A stretch of 64,000 nt of DNA from UBA6912 sp963792895 (GCA_963792895.1 CAWBYA010000004.1:1-64000); one strand, 5' to 3'. Numbered from the stretch's first letter, positions 7,692-16,399 are shown. Notes: generated by a model not told the origin, from the letters alone. Made by a program: numbers and translations.

Positions 7692-9110
7692 GTGACCGAC
7701 CATCGCTTCGAGCTCATCGAGCGTCTGGGCAGCGGGGGCATGGCGACGGTGTGGCGAGCTCGCGACACACGCCTCCACCGCGAGATCGCCCTGAAACGAC
7801 CGCTGCCTCATCTGGTGACCGACCCGGAGATGGTCGCACGGTTCGAGCGCGAGGCTCGGGCGGCTGCTGCGCTCAACCATCCCAACGTCGTCACCGTCTA
7901 CGACGCGGGCGAGGACGACGAGGGGCCGTGGCTGTCGATGGAGCTCGTACACGGCATCTCGCTGCGCCGTGTTCTCGACCGGCGAGGACTGCTGCCCGTC
8001 GACCAGGTCGTCGACTACATCGGTCAGGCAGCCGCCGGTCTCGATGCGGCCCACGAGCGGGGTTTGATCCACCGCGACATCAAGCCCGAGAATCTCCTGC
8101 TCGGCGACGACGGCCGGATCCGGGTCAGCGACTTCGGTCTCGCCCGGCCGGTCAGCCAGGACACACCGATCACCCAAGAGGGCGCAGTCGTTGGCAGTGC
8201 CCGCTATCTCGCCCCAGAAGCTCTCGCCGGCGACCGGGGCACGAGCGGCGACATCTACTCCCTCGCTGCGGTGGCCTACGAGATGCTGACGGGGCGCCCA
8301 CCGCTCGACGCACCAACGCTCGCGGCTCTCCTCGAGCGCATCCGCACCGAGTCGCCGCCCCCGCCGTCGCAGCTGCGTCCCCTCACCTCAGGATACGACG
8401 CCCTCTTTGCCTCGGCGTTGAGCAAGAGCCCTTCGGGCCGTCCGCAGACCGCCGGAGCCTTCGGCACGGGACTGGCCACCGCAGGGGGAGCGACCCTCCC
8501 GCTGGTCCCGCCTCCCGCACCGTCGCCCGCAGCCGTCCCTCGTCTTGCGCCTCAGCCGGCAGACACGACCGTGGTCGTCGGTGCGTCACCGGATGACTCC
8601 AGTCGACGGCTACCGGTGGCTCTCAGGGCCACCCTGGCCGCAGCAGGTGCTGCCATCGCTGTGGTGATTGCCATCGTCATCGCCGCCAACGCCGGCAGCG
8701 AGCCGGGAGCGGCGGCCGCCGACACCAACCTCGCCGTCGCGACCTCGACCACCTCGACGACGGTTGCCCCCACGACCACCGCCGCAGCCACAACAACCAC
8801 GACGACCGTGACGACGACTACGACGCTGCCGCTCGAAGCCGTCATCATGACCTTGGTCGTCGAGATGTCGGACTCCCTCGACGCCGCGACCCCGGGTGAG
8901 CTCAAGCCAAAGGAGGCGCGCAGCGTCGACGACGACGTGCACGATGCGGCGACGGCGTTCTTCAACGGCGACGGGGACAGAGCCCTCGAGAAGCTCGAAG
9001 ACGCTGCAAAGACGATCGATGACAAGGTCGACTCGCCGCTGGTTCGTTCCGGGCTCCTCGATCTGCTGCGAGCAGTCGCAGCCTCCATGGGGATCGAACT
9101 GCGGACGTGA
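7692..9110 (+). CDS. Membrane-anchored serine/threonine protein kinase
   Basis: The 472-residue protein starts at GTG 7692. Kinase motifs are complete: Gly-rich loop GSGGMA (residues 13-18), catalytic Lys35, the HRDIKPEN loop near residue 126, DFG, and the GSARYLAPEA activation segment. After a Pro-rich juxtamembrane region there is one hydrophobic helix at about residue 320, then a threonine-rich linker encoded by ACG/ACC-rich codons, and a small acidic helical domain of about 85 residues with no PASTA or other known sensor fold. This is a Hanks-type kinase with cytoplasmic catalytic domain and an extracellular unknown sensor. It diverges from the 1139-aa gene, so the two may share a regulatory region at 7570-7691. 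Confidence 0.93.
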   Translation: MTDHRFELIERLGSGGMATVWRARDTRLHREIALKRPLPHLVTDPEMVARFEREARAAAALNHPNVVTVYDAGEDDEGPWLSMELVHGISLRRVLDRRGLLPVDQVVDYIGQAAAGLDAAHERGLIHRDIKPENLLLGDDGRIRVSDFGLARPVSQDTPITQEGAVVGSARYLAPEALAGDRGTSGDIYSLAAVAYEMLTGRPPLDAPTLAALLERIRTESPPPPSQLRPLTSGYDALFASALSKSPSGRPQTAGAFGTGLATAGGATLPLVPPPAPSPAAVPRLAPQPADTTVVVGASPDDSSRRLPVALRATLAAAGAAIAVVIAIVIAANAGSEPGAAAADTNLAVATSTTSTTVAPTTTAAATTTTTTVTTTTTLPLEAVIMTLVVEMSDSLDAATPGELKPKEARSVDDDVHDAATAFFNGDGDRALEKLEDAAKTIDDKVDSPLVRSGLLDLLRAVAASMGIELRT

Positions 9111-9111
9111 G

Positions 9112-9126
9112 CCCACCTTCGGTGGG
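9112..9126 (+). terminator. Short hairpin after the kinase gene
   Basis: A perfect 6-bp stem CCCACC/GGTGGG closes a TTC loop, starting 2 bp after the kinase stop codon. There is no T-run downstream, so it is a weak or non-classical terminator candidate between the convergent kinase and HDOD genes. Confidence 0.4.
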
Positions 9127-9204
9127 ACGAGGAGCAACGACGACGGAGGCGGTGGCCTGCTGCCGACGCCGATGTGTTCCGCGCCCTCAGCTGGGCGGTG
9201 CGAC

Positions 9205-10395
9205 TCAGGCGAACTGGCGCTCGAAGGCGACCTCGTCGGCGACGGCCATCCACTGTCCGATGCGGCCTCTCATGTTGTTGCGCCGGAGGAAGCCCATGTC
9301 GAACTCAGGAGGTGTGAGGGCGTCCGGACGGGCTTCGAGCACTTGAGCGGCATGCACTGCGGCCAGCACCGGCGAGGGGCCAGGCTGGCACAGCGACGGC
9401 TCGCGGTGGTAGGCGATGGCCTCGACGACGCCATCGGGGAGACCCCACTGGGCGAGGAGGTAGGCACCGACTGCGGCGTGATCGGCTCCGAACGTCTCAC
9501 GCTCGAGCGCCACATCGCCGCCGGCGCGCTCCACCATCGAGAACTCGCTTGGCCAGTTGGCGGCGAAGACGAGCTTGCCGCAGCTGCCGAGGATCCCCGC
9601 CACATACGCTTCTTCTGCAAGGGCGCGTGTCGGGACGTCGATCATCGTGATCGCTCGCGCCAACTGCCCAACGGCCAGGGACCGAATCCACAACGCTCCC
9701 ACGTACTCGAGCTCCGCCAACGCAAGTACTGGGCTCCCGAAGAGATGTGAGCTGAGAACGAGGGCCATGACCGTATCGATGCCAAGCAGCATCACTGCCT
9801 GCCTGATGGTGGAAACCTGCGTCCGCAATCCGAAGTATGGCGAGTTCACCACCTGGAGAATCCGCGCCGCCATCACCTCGTCGCGGGCCACGATGGCGCT
9901 GACGCGAGCCTCCGAAGGATCGTGGAAGCCCAATTCCTCGACGAGCCGCTGGTACAGCGTCGGCGGCTCGGGCAGGGTTTCCGTGTTGGTGATGGTCTCG
10001 ACGAGGTGGAGTTGGTTGAGGTCCGAACGGAGCGCCTTGGCTCGGTTCACAGTCCATTCGAGCACGTCGGCTTCGCACGGCTTTGCCACGAACCGGTGGG
10101 CGATGCCCGTCAAGCGGAGCCGGTTCACCTGCTCGCTCGAAGCAGAGACCACGACGCGGATGGTGTCGGGGTAGTGGCGACGGACCTCATCGAGGAAGGG
10201 GAGGCCACCCGTTCCCGGCAGGTCGAGCTCCGATACGACGACATCGACTCGCTGCGTTGCGAACGATTCGAGCGCGCGCTCGGGCCAGGTGAAGAATTCC
10301 ATGTTCCATTGGTCCCGGTATGGGCGCAACATCTGGCGCATCCCGGCGAGAGCCGCGTCGTCGCCGTCCACGAAGACGATGTTCCTGCGGCTCAT
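9205..10395 (-). CDS. Receiver-HDOD protein with Glu at the phosphoacceptor site
   Basis: The 396-residue protein has an N-terminal receiver domain (residues 3-120) and a C-terminal HDOD domain (about 135-340). HDOD domains are catalytically inactive relatives of HD phosphohydrolases, often found in signalling proteins. In the receiver the acidic pocket (Asp10, Asp12, Asp13), the switch Ser84 and Lys105 are present. The residue four before the conserved Pro of the phosphorylation loop (VVVSELDLPG) is Glu56 instead of Asp. Such a change often mimics the phosphorylated state, so this receiver may be permanently on. The ribosome site GGAAGGA precedes ATG 10395. No histidine kinase is adjacent. 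Confidence 0.88.
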   Translation of the reverse strand: MSRRNIVFVDGDDAALAGMRQMLRPYRDQWNMEFFTWPERALESFATQRVDVVVSELDLPGTGGLPFLDEVRRHYPDTIRVVVSASSEQVNRLRLTGIAHRFVAKPCEADVLEWTVNRAKALRSDLNQLHLVETITNTETLPEPPTLYQRLVEELGFHDPSEARVSAIVARDEVMAARILQVVNSPYFGLRTQVSTIRQAVMLLGIDTVMALVLSSHLFGSPVLALAELEYVGALWIRSLAVGQLARAITMIDVPTRALAEEAYVAGILGSCGKLVFAANWPSEFSMVERAGGDVALERETFGADHAAVGAYLLAQWGLPDGVVEAIAYHREPSLCQPGPSPVLAAVHAAQVLEARPDALTPPEFDMGFLRRNNMRGRIGQWMAVADEVAFERQFA

Positions 10396-10706
10396 GGCGA
10401 TTCGTTCCTTCCACCGATGCGTTGCAGCCCGACGGGGATCATGCCGCCCATCAGCCGGCCAACACGCGTGGCGATGAGTTCATGTCTGCCGTCGCTGTCA
10501 TTTCCGGCGAATCTCCCCATCCCCGATGTCTCCTCACGCTACGGCGAACCTGTCGGCTGCCACTGCGCCCGCCTAAGCGGTGCTCGGCTGCTGCAGGCGA
10601 CTCGCCGCGACAATGGCGGGGCCGGCCCGCTCGGATCTGTCGCATCCGCCCGATAGACGGCGTGGGGGGTGGAAGCCTGGGGCCGATGAGTTCACCGCCG
10701 CAGCGC
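10396..10706. other. Intergenic region without recognised gene
   Basis: About 310 bp between the divergently distant HDOD gene and the end of oleD. It presumably holds the HDOD promoter and the oleD terminator. I found no convincing coding frame, RNA gene, hairpin with T-run or repeat in it. Confidence 0.5.
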
Positions 10707-11729
10707 CTACTCGGCTGAGCGTCGGGGCGGGCGCAGTCCGGCTGCGGCGGCTCCGTCCGCTGCCCTCGCGTCGAACCATGCCTCCAGCCGTCGGAAACCT
10801 TCGTCGAGGGTGACCGCCGGCTCCCATCCGAGTGCCCGCCGGGTCTCCCGCTGGTCGAACCAGTGGGCGGTGGCGAGCTGCTCGGCGAGGAAGCTCGTCA
10901 TGGGCGGGTCGTCATCCCGGCCTCTCCGATCCCAATACGCCTCGACGACTCGCCCCCCGGCCCGTGCGAGCCAGGCGGGCACCCGGAGCCGTGGCGCCGG
11001 CAGGCCGGCGGCAGTCGTGATGCGCTCAAGCAGCTCGCGCACGGTGCGGGGCTCGCCGTTCGAAACCACCAGCGCCCGACCGCCCAGCTCAGGCGCGTGG
11101 TCGACCGACGCAACCAGCGCATCGGCGGCGTTGTCGATGTAGGTGGTGTCGATCAGCGCTGCGCCCGATCCAACGATCGCCAGCCGTCCGGCACGCGCCC
11201 GATCCACGATACGGCCGACGAGCTGGGTGTCGCCGGGGCCCCACACCAAATGCGGCCGGATCGCAACGACGGGGAAGTCCGTGGTACTGGCGCCCAGTGC
11301 AACGAGCTCGGCCTCAGCCTTGCTCCTGGCGTAGTGGCCACGAGCTGCTTCGGGGTCTGCCCGTCCTGCCGGTGCCCCGACGAGCGAGGAACCGGCGTGC
11401 GCCACAGACGGCGACGACACGTAGACAAGGCGAGTCACCCCGGCTTCGGCAGCCGCCGCAACGACGTTCGCCGTCCCGACGACGTTCGTCTGCTCGAAGG
11501 CCGACCACGGTCCCGTTGCTGCAACCCGGGCGGCGAGGTGCACGACGGCATCGGCGCCTGCCATCACAGCTGCCACCGCTGCTCGATCGGCGACGTCGCC
11601 CAGACGTTCGGGCAGGTCGAGGCCGCTCGGTCGCCGCTGGAAAACCTCGACATCGTCGCCCCGGGCTTGCAGGCGTTGCGCTACCGCAGCGCCGAGCAGG
11701 CTGGTGGCGCCTGTGACGACGACCCTCAC
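10707..11729 (-). CDS. oleD: OleD-like NAD(P)-dependent 2-alkyl-3-ketoalkanoate reductase
   Basis: The 340-residue extended SDR protein starts at GTG 11729, giving a GTGA overlap with oleBC. It has the N-terminal nucleotide-binding motif VTGATSLLG (GxxGxxG type), DVADRAAV, the AARVAATGPW segment, and the catalytic YARSK (YxxxK). It belongs to the 3-beta-hydroxysteroid dehydrogenase-like family that includes OleD. In the Ole pathway OleD reduces the beta-keto acid made by OleA to a beta-hydroxy acid, which OleC turns into a beta-lactone. The assignment rests on family plus position directly after oleA and oleBC; alone it would be called a sugar/steroid epimerase-dehydratase. Confidence 0.85.
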   Translation of the reverse strand: MRVVVTGATSLLGAAVAQRLQARGDDVEVFQRRPSGLDLPERLGDVADRAAVAAVMAGADAVVHLAARVAATGPWSAFEQTNVVGTANVVAAAAEAGVTRLVYVSSPSVAHAGSSLVGAPAGRADPEAARGHYARSKAEAELVALGASTTDFPVVAIRPHLVWGPGDTQLVGRIVDRARAGRLAIVGSGAALIDTTYIDNAADALVASVDHAPELGGRALVVSNGEPRTVRELLERITTAAGLPAPRLRVPAWLARAGGRVVEAYWDRRGRDDDPPMTSFLAEQLATAHWFDQRETRRALGWEPAVTLDEGFRRLEAWFDARAADGAAAAGLRPPRRSAE

Positions 11730-14293
11730 GGCCGTCCGATCCGTCCGCCGGCCAGCACTCCATTGGCCCACTGCGCCAGCCTCGGCCGATCGATCTTCGA
11801 GTTGTGGCGCTTGTCGACGGGCAACTCACGCACCACGAGCACGGCCGCAACGTCCGCGTCGACGGCGGCGCGGACCTCATCGGCCAGCGCAGCATCCGCC
11901 AGACCTGCCCTCTTCGGCGGGTGCGACGGCGCAACGATCACGACAACGTGTTGGGTGCCGGTGGGGCCGACGCCGACGGCCGCCGCCAGCTCGACCCCCC
12001 GGACCGTCTGCGCGGCGTGCTCGATGGCTACAGGTGTCACCGGGCCATCCGCAGTCGTGATCACGTGGACCAAGCGGCCCTCGATCCACAGCCGACCCTC
12101 GCCGTCGAGCCTGCCCACATCGCCGCTGCGGTGCCATCCAGGCGGCTGCGCGGAGGCGTGCTGCGTCACCCACAACCGGTCGTAGCCGTCCTTCACGTGG
12201 GCTGCCCTGATGCACACCTCCCCAACGACGTGTGGACCTGTGACGGGATGTCCGGTTGGGCGCCCCAAGTCGTCCAACGGGTCGAACGCAACCGCGACGC
12301 CGTCGAGCGGCCTGCCGACGCAGACCCCGCGACCCGCCCCCGCGACCTCGATTTCGGCGAGCGTGATGTCGGCGACGGGCAGTACTTCGGTCATGCCGTA
12401 GGGCGTGTGCGCCTCGGCGTTCCGCATCACTTCGCCCGCCCGCCGCAGCACCGCAGGCGCCACCGGCGCACCGGCGGACATCAACAGCCGAACCTCGGCG
12501 AGCGCCCCCCGATGTCCCGCCTCCAGATCCCCGGACGTTGCCGCGATGTTCCGCAGCGCAGCCGGTGAAGCGAACACCAGCGTTGCGCCGACCGCCTCGG
12601 CGGCGGCACCGACCGCATCCGCCCGCAGCGAACCGGGTGCGGTCACCTCCATGTCGGGGACGACTGACGGGATGCCCATCGCAGCGCCGTACAGCGCAAA
12701 CGGAGCAAACGCCGCGACGAGCCGGTCGGACGGCCGGATGTCGTAGACGTGCATGAGGGCGTCGCGCTGCGCCTGCGCCTGGTGGTGGCGGTAACGGACT
12801 CCCTTGGCGGGGCCGGTGGCGCCGGATGTGAACACCACCGCGGCGAGGTCGGAAGGACCAGGCTCGGGCGGCGCGGGCAGCCCCTCCCCGCGATGGCGGA
12901 GATCGTCGAGCGTCGCCCACACGCCAAGGGCTCGCGCGGCAGCCTCGGGCAGCGGGGTCACTGCGATGCGGCGTCCCGGCCAGCGCATGGCCCGGGCTGC
13001 CGCCAGCGCCTTCGTCACGCCGATCAGGAACAGGGGGGCGGCGCTCTCGAGCGCTCTGCCCATCCCGCGTAGCCCGAGCCCGGCGTCGGCGACGACGGGG
13101 ACGGCGCCCATGCGCCAGCAGCCGTAGAGGCAGGCGGTGAGGTCGATTCCGGGCGGTACGAGCAGCGCCACCCGGTCACCCTTGGCGACGCCCGATGCGT
13201 GGAGCCCGGCCGCGATGCGGTGCACGTCGGCCGCAAGCGCCGCGAACGACACCGAGCGTCCCGGTCCACTCGGCGTCATCTCGATCACGGCGGGCTCGTC
13301 GTCGTGCTCCTTGCGGTCCAGCTCGGACCACAGCGGCGCCCGCTCGACCCTCGGCTCGGGGAGAGGGGTGGGCTCGGCCTGCGCGTCCAGCCAGGTGAGA
13401 ACGGCACCGGCTACGTCGGCGTCTTCCGGCACGTAGTGGTTGGCGCCGATGAACCGGTGGACGTCAGCCTGGGGGAGGCGAGCCTCCAGGTCGTGGAGGT
13501 AGCGGTCCGAGAACACAGGATCGGACGGGCCCCACAGCAGGAGCGCCGGCACCTCGCCCAGTGCGGACAAGCCGGCGGCTACCTCGTCGAGCGTCGCGGC
13601 GCTCGGGTGGTCGGTCTCGAGCGGGATGTCGGCGACGAAGGTACCGATGGCAGCTCTCCGGTCCGCCGTCAGGTACGGCGCCGCGTACGCTGCCCGCACG
13701 TCGGCCGCGGGTGCGGGCCGCGACAGCCGCAAGGCGCCCCGCACGAACGCCGGTGTGCGCACCGTCACCTGTTCGAGCATCCCGCGGCTGCGCGCCAGGC
13801 GGATGACCCTCGGTGCGGGCGAGCCCTCCGGCTGATGGACTGCGGTGTTGGCGAGCACGATGCCGGCGAGCTGGTCGCGATGGCGCTGCGCCCAGCCGAG
13901 CGAGATGGGGCCGCCCCAGTCGTGGGCGACGGTGACCACCCGTCCAGTGAGGCCCAAGGCGTCGGTGAGGGCGCACAGATCGTCGATCCGCTGCCGTAGC
14001 CGCCGCGTTGTCCCCGTCCGTTCCGAGAACCCCATGTCGAGGTGATCGGGAGCGATCACCCTCACCCCCGGCCCGGCCCGGTTCACGAGGTCGCGCCAGA
14101 GGTACGACCACGATGGGTTGCCGTGGACGCAGAGCAGCGTCACCGCAGCGTCCGCGACCTGGCTGTCGAGGACGTGGAAGGTGCGGCCGCCGCCGTCGAG
14201 ACCCCGGACCGTGACGAGCCGCGACCACGCGGGGTCGAGCCCGGGGAGGCCACGAGGCGGCAGCGTGGCCGGCGCCGTGACGCCGTCCGTCAC
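11726..14293 (-). CDS. oleBC: OleBC fusion: beta-lactone decarboxylase and beta-lactone synthetase
   Basis: The 855-residue fusion starts at GTG 14293 and overlaps oleA by 4 bp. Residues 1-300 are an alpha/beta hydrolase related to haloalkane dehalogenases: oxyanion motif HGNPSW (58-63), nucleophile Asp125 in AHDWGG, Asp258, and base His286. This is the OleB part, which decarboxylates the beta-lactone to a cis-alkene. Residues about 315-855 are an acyl-AMP ligase-like domain with the ATP-binding motif TSGATGPAKG (489-498) and later PYGMTE; this is OleC, which forms the beta-lactone from the beta-hydroxy acid with ATP. OleB-OleC fusions are known from actinobacteria such as Micrococcus. Confidence 0.92.
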   Translation of the reverse strand: MTDGVTAPATLPPRGLPGLDPAWSRLVTVRGLDGGGRTFHVLDSQVADAAVTLLCVHGNPSWSYLWRDLVNRAGPGVRVIAPDHLDMGFSERTGTTRRLRQRIDDLCALTDALGLTGRVVTVAHDWGGPISLGWAQRHRDQLAGIVLANTAVHQPEGSPAPRVIRLARSRGMLEQVTVRTPAFVRGALRLSRPAPAADVRAAYAAPYLTADRRAAIGTFVADIPLETDHPSAATLDEVAAGLSALGEVPALLLWGPSDPVFSDRYLHDLEARLPQADVHRFIGANHYVPEDADVAGAVLTWLDAQAEPTPLPEPRVERAPLWSELDRKEHDDEPAVIEMTPSGPGRSVSFAALAADVHRIAAGLHASGVAKGDRVALLVPPGIDLTACLYGCWRMGAVPVVADAGLGLRGMGRALESAAPLFLIGVTKALAAARAMRWPGRRIAVTPLPEAAARALGVWATLDDLRHRGEGLPAPPEPGPSDLAAVVFTSGATGPAKGVRYRHHQAQAQRDALMHVYDIRPSDRLVAAFAPFALYGAAMGIPSVVPDMEVTAPGSLRADAVGAAAEAVGATLVFASPAALRNIAATSGDLEAGHRGALAEVRLLMSAGAPVAPAVLRRAGEVMRNAEAHTPYGMTEVLPVADITLAEIEVAGAGRGVCVGRPLDGVAVAFDPLDDLGRPTGHPVTGPHVVGEVCIRAAHVKDGYDRLWVTQHASAQPPGWHRSGDVGRLDGEGRLWIEGRLVHVITTADGPVTPVAIEHAAQTVRGVELAAAVGVGPTGTQHVVVIVAPSHPPKRAGLADAALADEVRAAVDADVAAVLVVRELPVDKRHNSKIDRPRLAQWANGVLAGGRIGRP

Positions 14294-15316
14294 CAGAGGA
14301 TTTCGGTCGCCATCGCGTTGATACCGGAACCGATGCCGAGCAGGAGCACACGATCACCCGGTTCGAGCGACTCGGCTTCTTCTGCGAGGGTGATGGGCAC
14401 CGATGCCGGTCCGACGTTGCCGAGGTCGGGGAACGTCAGCGGCGCCTTGGCGCGGTCGATCCCGAGCACGTCACACATCATCGACGTGTGGACCTTCGAC
14501 ACCTGGTGGATGATGTAGCGGTCCATCTCCAGCCAGCCGTTCTCGTCGAGGTCGACCTCCGCCCAGGACTTCTTGGCGAGGTGGAGACCGGCGTCGAGGA
14601 GCGCCTTCGTGTCGGTCCGCATCTGGTCGAGTGTTCCGATGCAGATCCTGTGGTGACTCGTGTCGGCTTGGCTGATGCCGCCGATCACCTTGTGGCTCCC
14701 GGGGTTCTCCGAGTGGCGCCCCAAGATCATCGCGGCGGCGCCGGAGCCGAGGGTCAACGATGCGAACTCGGCGAACAGGTCGGCGATCGTGGAGTCCTCC
14801 GCCGCGAGCCGTTCGAGGGTGGCGAGCTGAGTGTGCCGGCTCCCCTCGCCATCGACGATGAGTGCGTAGTCGATCTGGCCGGAGTCGATCATCGTGCCGG
14901 CCACCTGGATGGCGTTCATGAAGCCGAGGCAGGCGTTGGCGAGGTCGAAGTTGAGGCACGAGCTGGGGAGATCGAGCATGTTGTGGACCGCAACCGCGGC
15001 CGAAGGCTCGAGATGGTCGCGGCACACCGACGTGTCGATCAGCAACCCGATCCGGCTGGGATCGATGCCCGACTGCTCGATGGCCTTCTGTCCGGCCTTG
15101 GCGGCGGCCTCGGCGAAGGAGAGACCGTCGGGCCACCAGCGGCGCTGCCTGGATGCCCGCAAGGCTTTCGAGGAGACCCGGCTGGGTGCCCAGACGTTCG
15201 TAGGTGGCGGCGAGCCGCTCGTCGAACTCGTCCGATGTCACGACCTCAGGGGCGTGGACTGCGGCTACGGAGACGATGGCGGTGTCGGAGTGGGTGTGCG
15301 TTGCGTTGCCGTGCAT
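14290..15316 (-). CDS. oleA: OleA-like thiolase (frame broken by one base)
   Basis: OleA condenses two fatty acyl-CoAs head to head to a beta-keto acid, the first step of long-chain olefin synthesis. The N-terminal 56 residues read from ATG 15316 to GIQ; the rest continues one frame over from RRWWPDG to the stop at 14290. Near 15145-15148 the sequence GCAG needs one base less to read Q-E-R-R-W-W, which matches the usual ERRFW motif of the family. The repaired product is about 341 residues, a normal length. Catalytic residues are all present: Cys in NACLGF (about 129), His in IIHQVSK (about 270) and Asn in GNVGPAS (about 300). First gene of oleA-oleBC-oleD. Confidence 0.85.
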
Positions 15317-15430
15317 CCTGGCTCTTCCGTGGGGGGATAGGGGGTATGCGATTCTCGCACGGCTGCGACCCGTTCACGAACGCAGCCGGCGGATCGATGG
15401 CGCCGGTGGGCCGTGATTGCCGCTCCGCCC

Positions 15431-15658
15431 TCAGGTCGGAACTCGGGCGTGGGCCTTGAGGTACTCGACCTGACACTCGCAGAAGTCCGGATGGTGCTTG
15501 CAGATGCGGCGGTTTTGCCAGCCCCACTCGGCTTCACGAAGGATCCATCCGACCTCTCGCTCGACGTCTTCGGTCACGGAACCGGGCCTCAGCAACATGT
15601 AGGCGAGCGAGCCGCCCAGGAACAAGGCGGCAGCCACGACCAACACTGGCACGAACAT
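15431..15658 (-). CDS. Small membrane-anchored hypothetical protein
   Basis: The 75-residue product has one N-terminal hydrophobic helix (residues about 3-23, VPVLVVAAALFLGG) and a soluble tail with CKHHPDFCEC, a His/Cys cluster that could bind a metal ion. The ribosome site GGATGAG precedes ATG 15658. It lies upstream of oleA on the same strand with a 114-bp gap, so co-transcription is possible but not shown. No family recognised. Confidence 0.55.
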   Translation of the reverse strand: MFVPVLVVAAALFLGGSLAYMLLRPGSVTEDVEREVGWILREAEWGWQNRRICKHHPDFCECQVEYLKAHARVPT

Positions 15659-15832
15659 CGACTCATCCCTGCATCGGCGACTCTTTCAAACAGGTTTGCG
15701 CATCGGGCATTCGCTTGCCAGGGGCGATCGGCACCCTGAGCCGTCCCGTTGCGAGGGGTCGATCAGGGACCTTCGACCACTCGGTGCATGCGGTGTCTGT
15801 CACGCCCATCCACGTGTTCGGTGATCGAATCC

Positions 15833-15856
15833 TCCCATTGACAAACGTCGATGGGA
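15833..15856 (+). promoter_or_regulatory. Operator dyad 1 over the ars promoter -35
   Basis: Arms TCCCATTGAC (15833-15842) and GTCGATGGGA (15847-15856) are inverted repeats with one mismatch around a 4-bp centre. The outer form is TCCCAT-N12-ATGGGA. It covers the -35 hexamer TTGACA, as expected for an ArsR-family repressor site. A second site with the same outer form lies 37 bp downstream. The binding protein is inferred from the adjacent arsR. Confidence 0.7.
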
Positions 15857-15866
15857 TGGATACGGT
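15838..15866 (+). promoter_or_regulatory. Promoter of the ars-type operon
   Basis: TTGACA (15838-15843) and TACGGT (15861-15866) are spaced by exactly 17 bp, a sigma70-type promoter with a perfect -35 and a 4/6 -10. The start of transcription would lie near 15873, about 30 bp before the first start codon. It sits between and within two operator dyads. Confidence 0.65.
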
Positions 15867-15868
15867 TG

Positions 15869-15894
15869 CTCCCATAGATGAGTGTCGATGGGAG
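15869..15894 (+). promoter_or_regulatory. Operator dyad 2 in the ars leader
   Basis: Perfect 7-bp arms CTCCCAT (15869-15875) and ATGGGAG (15888-15894) enclose 12 bp, giving the same TCCCAT-N12-ATGGGA form as dyad 1; the right arms of both also share GTCGATGGGA. It covers the expected transcription start and reaches to the ribosome site of the first gene, so a bound repressor would block both initiation and early elongation. Confidence 0.65.
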
Positions 15895-15902
15895 GTGCCG
15901 TC

Positions 15903-16055
15903 ATGCTGGGTCGAACAGAGTGCTGCAGTAACAGCCTCGACTCCATCCACTTCTGCGACGAGTGCGGCGAGGTCTCTAGCCCAACACAGCGTCGAGAGGC
16001 TCGGCTGGAGGCCAACCGGGTCGCTGCGCTGACCCGCTATCGGGGGTTGCCGTGA
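15903..16055 (+). CDS. 50-residue cysteine-rich leader protein of the ars operon
   Basis: This short frame starts at ATG 15903 behind GGGAGGTG and overlaps the arsR start by GTGA, so it is probably translated. The 50-residue product has a Cys pair (ECC, residues 7-8) and a CDEC motif (residues 18-21: FCDECGE), followed by an arginine-rich helix (QRREARLEANRVAALTRYRG). The four cysteines look like a metal or metalloid-binding knuckle. A role as arsenic-binding accessory or as a small zinc-ribbon is possible. I know of no named family. Confidence 0.6.
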   Translation: MLGRTECCSNSLDSIHFCDECGEVSSPTQRREARLEANRVAALTRYRGLP

Positions 16056-16399
16056 GCTCCCACGTCCAGGATCTCGTTGCATGCTGTACGCCCATCGCAG
16101 CCCAGACCATGACGGAGTCCGACGCCATCGAGGCCGCAGGGCTGTTCAAGGCGCTCGGAGACCCGAACCGGGTGCGCATCGTGAACCTGCTGGCCACGTC
16201 CGCCGGGCCGGTGTGCGTGTGCGATGTCACGCCGCTGCTCGGGCTCGCCCAACCCACGGTGAGCTTTCACCTCAAGAAGCTGCTCATGGCCGGCCTCGTC
16301 GAGCGCGAGCAGCGTGGCAAATGGGCCTATTACTCGATCCGACCAGGAGCCCTCGGTGAACTGGCGGCCGTACTGCTGAAAGAAGGAGCAACTCGATGA
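16052..16399 (+). CDS. arsR: ArsR-family metalloregulator
   Basis: The 115-residue winged-helix repressor starts at GTG 16052. It holds the motif VCVCD in the region where arsenic-responsive ArsR proteins carry their As(III)-binding cysteines (CVCDL), plus an N-terminal Cys pair (VACC, residues 10-12). The recognition helix region reads LAQPTVSFHLKKL, typical of the family. It is the second gene of the operon, overlapped at both ends by 4 bp. It most likely represses its own promoter through the two dyads at 15833-15894 and is released by arsenite or a similar thiophilic ion. Confidence 0.88.
   Translation: MSSHVQDLVACCTPIAAQTMTESDAIEAAGLFKALGDPNRVRIVNLLATSAGPVCVCDVTPLLGLAQPTVSFHLKKLLMAGLVEREQRGKWAYYSIRPGALGELAAVLLKEGATR

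Noticed and set aside
15162..15162. TTG 15162 as the true start of a shorter oleA
   Set aside because: The N-terminal part read from 15316 matches the OleA family up to the break, so a one-base error is more likely than a new start.
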